NCBI GenBank assembly: GCA_017559845.1
Contig: JAFYQQ010000069.1
Location: 1 to 48,320, forward strand
DNA length: 48,320 nt
From: Bacteroidaceae bacterium
GTDB lineage: Bacteria; Bacteroidota; Bacteroidia; Bacteroidales; Bacteroidaceae
Direction of reading: 5' to 3'
The notes under the pieces are model-generated. The model did no database searches. It saw only the letters and a list, made by a program, of their open reading frames with translations, and was not told the DNA's origin. This document shows positions 44,267-48,320 of the stretch, piece by piece (the first letter of the stretch is position 1; each line of letters begins with the position of its first letter). The translations under genes and the position numbers were made by a program.

Positions 44267-44343
44267 TCCAGTTGGGCGTAAAAAAGCGCCCAACTGGAAA
44301 AAAATATGTTTCCAGTTAGAAAAATTTTTTTTCCCAACTGGAA
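44267..44343. repeat. A/T-flanked palindrome element, CCAACTGG type, four units
   Basis: CCAGTTGGGCG (44268-44278) and CGCCCAACTGG (44287-44297) are exact complements. TTTCCAGTTAGAAAAA and TTTTTTCCCAACTGGAAA follow. The element has the same plan as 21581-21665. From 44131 to 44599 no gene is seen; the stretch holds this tract and the direct repeats at 44500-44568. Confidence 0.7.
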
Positions 44344-44499
44344 ACCCTGTATTAGGGGGTTATTTGCTTTTTAATGCTCATTCCACCATTTTCCCCTTTC
44401 AAGGCATCCGAAAAACGGTAAAAGATAAAGTAAAAAGATTTGACAAAAGACGGCCTTCCCTATGACAAAGTATTGTCAAGGAAAAGACAAAGTATTTCA

Positions 44500-44568
44500 G
44501 TACCAACTTTGGTACATAATAAATGGTACTGCAGTATCAGCTAATTGGTACTGCAGTATCAGCTAATT
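44500..44568. repeat. palindrome plus two 22-base direct repeats
   Basis: GTACCAACTTTGGTAC (44500-44515) is a palindrome with a two-base centre. Two identical 22-base units follow head to tail (44525-44546, 44547-44568), each holding the palindrome TACTGCAGTA; a degenerate third unit begins GGTATTGTAATG. They lie just upstream of the recombinase remnant and may be part of an old attachment or regulatory site. Confidence 0.65.
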
Positions 44569-44599
44569 GGTATTGTAATGTAAGTAAACTGGTATGTAA

Positions 44600-44779
44600 T
44601 GGGGTGCCTATCTCTATCTTATCGGACTATTCGACGCCGTGCAGATGATGTCAATCAGTGGTCATAAAGACCAACGCACATTCTTCGACTATATCAAGCT
44701 ATCGTCCGATGAGATAGCCGACAATATTATGGAAAAACTTCGCCAGAGCGAGAATGTCGGGAATGAGGGATTGTTCTAA
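44600..44779 (+). pseudogene. C-terminal remnant of a tyrosine recombinase/integrase
   Basis: An open frame preceded by TAA (44597-44599) reads DAVQMMSISGHKDQRTFFDY and then IKLSSDEIADNIMEKLRQSE. This is the end of a Bacteroidetes mobile-element integrase: SGHK is the region of the conserved His/Lys, and the tyrosine of DYIKL is the catalytic one. The upstream nine-tenths of the gene are missing and there is no start codon. It marks the scar of an integrated element and the left border of an accessory island. Confidence 0.7.
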
Positions 44780-44823
44780 AAAAACAGAGTAAAAACAAAA
44801 TAAATCCTCTTGTTTGCAGTTAA

Positions 44824-44847
44824 AGTGAAATAAATTCACTAATTTTG
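44824..44847 (+). promoter_or_regulatory. XRE-gene promoter with an operator-like inverted repeat
   Basis: AGTGAA (44824-44829) and TTCACT (44835-44840) flank five A/T bases and run into the -7 box TAATTTTG (44840-44847). A repressor bound here would block RNA polymerase. TTTG at 44813-44816 may be the -33 site. Confidence 0.5.
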
Positions 44848-44865
44848 CTATAAATAGATGCAATT

Positions 44866-45093
44866 ATGGAAGATATAAACCGCATAAAAGTAGTTTTAGT
44901 TGAGAAAAAACGCACCAATAAATGGTTGGCTGAACAACTTGGAGTCAATCCATCAACCGTTTCAAAATGGTGTACCAACTCTTCTCAACCAGATCTAAAC
45001 TGTTTGCTCAAAATCTCAGATTTACTTGGGGTAGACATAAAAGAATTAATCGTTAGAGAGTATAAACAATATCTAATGTCGCAAGGGGTATGA
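44866..45093 (+). CDS. XRE-family (Cro/CI-type) HTH regulator
   Basis: The 75-residue protein is essentially one helix-turn-helix (KRTNKWLAEQLGVNPSTVSK, then WCTNSSQPDLNCLLKISDLL) with a short tail. It should bind a palindrome as a dimer, and probably represses its own operon through the AGTGAA-TTCACT site just upstream. Its stop overlaps the DUF1016 start by four bases (ATGA at 45090-45093). Such pairs often accompany restriction or toxin-like genes. Confidence 0.85.
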   Translation: MEDINRIKVVLVEKKRTNKWLAEQLGVNPSTVSKWCTNSSQPDLNCLLKISDLLGVDIKELIVREYKQYLMSQGV

Positions 45094-46124
45094 GCAAAGA
45101 TTTGATTATACAAAACACATCTATTGTAGCAGATGATTACAATCAGTTAATTGATAATATATCATCTCTATGGACTACAGCCAAAGAGAAGGCGATTAAT
45201 GCGGTGAATACCGAGTTGCTAGAAGCTAACTGGCAGACTGGTAAATATATTGTGGAGTTTGAGCAAGGTGGAAAGGTTAGAGCAGAATATGGTAAGCAGT
45301 TGATTGTGAATCTGGCTAAAGATTTGACTCGATTAAACGGAAAGGGATTTAATCGTTCAAACTTAATCTACATGAGGAAACTTTATTTAGCATTCCCAAA
45401 AAGTGGGACGCTGTCCCACAAATTGACATGGAGCCATTATTATGAAATTCTCAAATGCGACGATCCTTTGGAAATGCAATTCTACATGAAGCAATGTATT
45501 AATGAAGGGTGGAAGGTACGCGAGTTGAAAAGACAAATGAAAAGTTGCCTATTTCAGCGTCTTGCATTGAGCACCGATAAAAAGGGCGTATTGGCTTTGG
45601 CCAATGAAGGTCATCAGGTAATGAAGCCCCAGGATATAATTCGTGACCCATTCGTACTTGAATTTACAGGTCTGCCCCAAAAGAAAAGATATAAGGAAAG
45701 CGAATTAGAGGTTGCATTGAAAGCCAATATGGAGCATTTCTTATTGGAACTGGGGCGAGGTTTTGCGTTTATAGGTCGTCAATATCAAATGCACATCGGA
45801 AGTCGCATTTTCAAGGTGGACATGGTTTTCTATCATTGTATACTTAAATGTTATGTTCTCATAGACCTAAAACGTGCGGAGATAAAACATAGTGATATTG
45901 GACAGATGAATCTTTACCTTAATTATTTCCAAACAGAAGTATGCCAACCAGATGATAACCCACCGATAGGCATTGTGCTTGGAGCGAGAAAAGATGAATT
46001 GCTAATGGAATATGCACTGCAAGGTATAACAAACCAGTTATTCGCAGCAAAGTATCAACTATACTTACCCAAACGCGAAGAGTTGCAGACGCAGTTGGAT
46101 GCGCTTCTAAGCAATGAAGAATAG
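45090..46124 (+). CDS. DUF1016 (YhcG-type) PD-(D/E)XK nuclease-like protein
   Basis: The 344-residue protein has an N-terminal helical DUF1016-N domain (about 15-165: LLEANWQTGKYIVEFEQGG) and a C-terminal PD-(D/E)XK domain. The likely metal residues are D244 (FKVDMVF), D259 and K261 (VLIDLKRAE), and Q272 (IGQMNLYLN). The family is often found beside type I restriction genes and in defence islands, and its function is not settled. The start overlaps the XRE gene by four bases. An ATPase gene follows after 105 bases. Confidence 0.88.
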   Translation: MSKDLIIQNTSIVADDYNQLIDNISSLWTTAKEKAINAVNTELLEANWQTGKYIVEFEQGGKVRAEYGKQLIVNLAKDLTRLNGKGFNRSNLIYMRKLYLAFPKSGTLSHKLTWSHYYEILKCDDPLEMQFYMKQCINEGWKVRELKRQMKSCLFQRLALSTDKKGVLALANEGHQVMKPQDIIRDPFVLEFTGLPQKKRYKESELEVALKANMEHFLLELGRGFAFIGRQYQMHIGSRIFKVDMVFYHCILKCYVLIDLKRAEIKHSDIGQMNLYLNYFQTEVCQPDDNPPIGIVLGARKDELLMEYALQGITNQLFAAKYQLYLPKREELQTQLDALLSNEE

Positions 46125-46229
46125 TTTTTCGGAATTACATTTATTCTCAAATGAATGAGATTATGTGTTAACAGATTTGATAAACGGATAAAGGAATAAT
46201 ATAGATTGTTATAATAAGTTATATCTAAT

Positions 46230-48180
46230 ATGAACAAAGTTATTGAACGCATATACAAGCGTACTACAGAATATTCACATCCATCGCAAGCAACTACTAC
46301 AGCGAACGCTTTGGATTTGTTGTCGTCAGGTATTTACACCGAGGAGGAAAGGTTTATATTCGAATTGTTGCAAAATGCTGTAGATAGTTTTGATGCTAAT
46401 GACGATAGAGAGCTTCGTATAAAAATAGTTCTATTGGACGACCAATTGATCTTTATGCACAATGGTGCGCCTTTTTCGGAAAGAGATTTAGAGGGACTAT
46501 GCGATATTGGCAACGGTAATAAAATGAATGATGCCAAGAAGATTGGATATAAAGGAATTGGTTTTAAGTCTGTATTTATGCATTCCCATTTAGTTGCCGT
46601 ATTGACTAATGGAACATGCTTTAAATTTGACAAGAAAGCGTGTGAAAAAATAGTTCGAGAAAAAGGAGCCGAATATATAGGTGTCAAGATGCCTTGGCAA
46701 ATAATCCCTATGCTAACAGAGACTCCATCGAATAGATACTAGTGGCTTCAATGTTGTAACTTACATTCAGACATACAACAGAAATTTATTAAGAAAAAAA
46801 GTAGAAAAGCTTTTAGCAGACACTCGATTCTTGTTATTCTTGAAGGTAAATAATTTAAGAATATCCTTTTATGATGGAGGTGAGGAAATTCTCAAGTTGT
46901 CGAAATCTTATGAAAACAATGTATTGACCCTGCTCAAAAACGAAATTCCACAAAACAGATGGCTAATACACTCTAAAGAAGTTAAATTAACTCCTGAGGT
47001 TAGAACAGCTATTGATCATGACATTAAAGTTCCTACAAAATTAAAGGAATCTGAATCTGTCGAGATTTCATTTGCCATAGCATTGGATGAAGAAGGTTGT
47101 ATTGTGCCTCTTAAAGATGCTGTGATGTATACTTATTTGCCAACATCATATTCGATTGGATTGAACTTTGTAGTTAATGCGAATTTCATTACAGATGCGG
47201 GACGTCAGCAAATAGCAAAGGATTGCGCTTGGAATGAATTTATATTTTCTCAAATACCAAGACTCTATCTAAACTGGATTGCAGAAGATATTGCTTTGCG
47301 CTATCCTGATTGGTACAAGGTGCTTCCTCACATCTTAGAATCTGAAGATGAACTATCACAAGCATATTCACAGACATTGAGTGAAGCCATTAAGTGTGTC
47401 CCATTTGTAAAAACTATTAATGGGCGTATGGCCCTTGTTAAAAATGCCATATGCGATTATATTGATATAAACTCGAATATTCCGCTTAGCGTACTAAACG
47501 ATTTCGTGCATGCAAAAATTTCAGAAGAAGCATCTGTGGAATCTTTGGTTTCCTTGGAAATTGGTCGTGCTTTAGAAAAATATGATATTGCTTGTGTAAA
47601 AACGGAGCATGCTAAAATATTATTGGAGAAAAGCGAGACATACCTGGCGGATTTATCGGCTGGGGATATGTTGATTTTTTTAATATGGCTTAAAAGATTC
47701 TCTGAAACTCAAAGCAAAGGATTTCTGGAATCCTTATCATATGCAAGGATACTTATAGATGAGAATAATTGTTTAATAGAGCCTATCGCGTCATTCTTCC
47801 CGTCTGAATATTCGGACAAAAATCCTGATATCACAGAGGATGCTAAAATTATAAAACAAGAGTTGGCTGACCTGTTTGATGAAGACTTATCAAGTTGGCT
47901 TAAAAGTATTGGCGCGCAGGAAATGTCTAATATTTCTGTAATCAAATCAGTTATCTGCAAAGAGGGATATATTGATCAAAATAATGCAATAAAAGTAATT
48001 CAGTTTATTTTTGATAGTGAACAAAAAGAACACGTTCTTGATGCATTGAGCGAAACCGAAATAGGCACTTTGAAGGTCATGACTAAAAATGGTGTACTTG
48101 AAAGTGCAGATACTTTGTTTTTAGACTCCGCTTATGGGATTTATGTAAATGCTGATAATGCTTTTTTAGGTAATTTTTTT
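46230..48180 (+). pseudogene. GHKL (Hsp90/sacsin-like) ATPase gene, frameshifted and cut by an IS
   Basis: The first frame (46230-46742) carries the nucleotide fold: FELLQNAVDS (N49), IFMHNGAPFSERDLEGL (HNG near 77), and KKIGYKGIGFKSVF as the glycine lid. It stops at TAG 46740. The second frame, open from about 46720 to 48222, continues the same protein (TSGFNVVTYIQTYNRNLLRK) without a start, so a one-base shift lies within about 46715-46738. Around 48180 the coding sequence stops being gene-like where the IS begins. The ATPase resembles the sacsin N-terminal or DUF3684-like ATPases of bacterial defence genes; its family beyond the N-terminus is not known. It is probably non-functional. Confidence 0.8.
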
Positions 48181-48320
48181 GGTTCATCCGATAAATGCGT
48201 ATTTTTTCTCATGCATAGCTAGTATTTTGAGTTCAAAGAACTTCTCATCTCTATATCCGTAGGCTTGCCTTTTCATTGTTTTGATTTTATTGTTTATTCC
48301 TTCCAACTTAGCCGTTGAGA
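48181..48320 (-). mobile_element. ISL3-family insertion sequence, right end cut by the window
   Basis: The minus strand reads STAKLEGINNKIKTMKRQAY, then GYRDEKFFELKILAMHEK, ending in KKYAFIG and TGA (48184-48186). The glutamate in LEGINNKIKTMKR belongs to the DDE triad of ISL3-type transposases. The IS end is placed at G48181 because GGTTCATCCG looks like a terminal repeat beginning GG; the exact boundary and target duplication are inferred. It lies inside the ATPase gene. Confidence 0.75.

Noticed and set aside
44500..44568. CRISPR array
   Set aside because: Only two adjacent 22-base units with no spacers and no cas genes.
48181..48222. C-terminal end of the second ATPase frame (residues SSDKCVFFLMHS)
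   Set aside because: It is the plus-strand reading of the IS end, not ATPase sequence.

Overview
The window looks like a chromosomal segment of a Bacteroidales bacterium, most likely a Prevotella-like member of the Prevotellaceae. The evidence is the moderate G+C content, Bacteroidetes promoters (TAnnTTTG at -7) with few Shine-Dalgarno sites, and Bacteroidetes families: DUF4270 and DUF4374 lipoproteins, a TonB receptor with an N-terminal carboxypeptidase-like domain, a 552-residue TGS/uridine-kinase-like protein, a stand-alone GT5 N-terminal domain and a eukaryote-like glycogen branching enzyme. Both ends cut through genes or elements. I saw no rRNA, tRNA or CRISPR array.

Layout, left half. 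After a gene remnant, a dispersed repeat and a 58-residue winged-helix gene (447-623), a five-gene leftward operon runs from 7809 to 889: class A PBP, kdsB, a 14-repeat MORN protein, a YhcH/YiaL protein and glgB, so cell-wall, LPS and glycogen functions are transcribed together. pyrB-pyrI-glyA run rightward (7983-10677). gyrA and two TPR proteins run leftward (16004-10820). panC-panD run leftward. A glycogen-synthase-like protein, a DUF4270 lipoprotein and a CapA-like lipoprotein run rightward (17781-21289). An 870-base stretch of hairpin repeats and a secreted-protein C-terminal fragment follow, then trmH, an L-rhamnose/L-fucose mutarotase and fucP (leftward).

Middle. Between divergent trmH and nadA (24618-25028) a 411-base intergenic region carries several DnaA-box matches, one of them perfect, next to a long A/T tract. 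Spot counts of G and C on the + strand change from C-rich to its left to G-rich to its right. I propose it as a candidate chromosomal replication origin.

Right half. A xusABC-like xenosiderophore operon (leftward, 30923-26106) is divergent from a regulator that fuses a hemerythrin/RIC-like di-iron domain to a LuxR-type helix-turn-helix. The two promoters are mirror images sharing the same 9-base box. Then come a GH141-like beta-helix enzyme, a flavin reductase-crcB pair behind a folded leader, an AraC regulator, a CAT-like acetyltransferase, gdhA, a cobB-uridine kinase-fur operon, and three tandem FKBP-type isomerases.

The last 4 kb is a degenerate accessory island: repeat tracts, a tyrosine-recombinase remnant, an XRE-DUF1016 nuclease pair, and a GHKL/Hsp90-like ATPase gene broken by a frameshift and by an ISL3-type insertion sequence that runs off the right edge. 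A family of short palindromes flanked by A/T tracts recurs at four intergenic sites.
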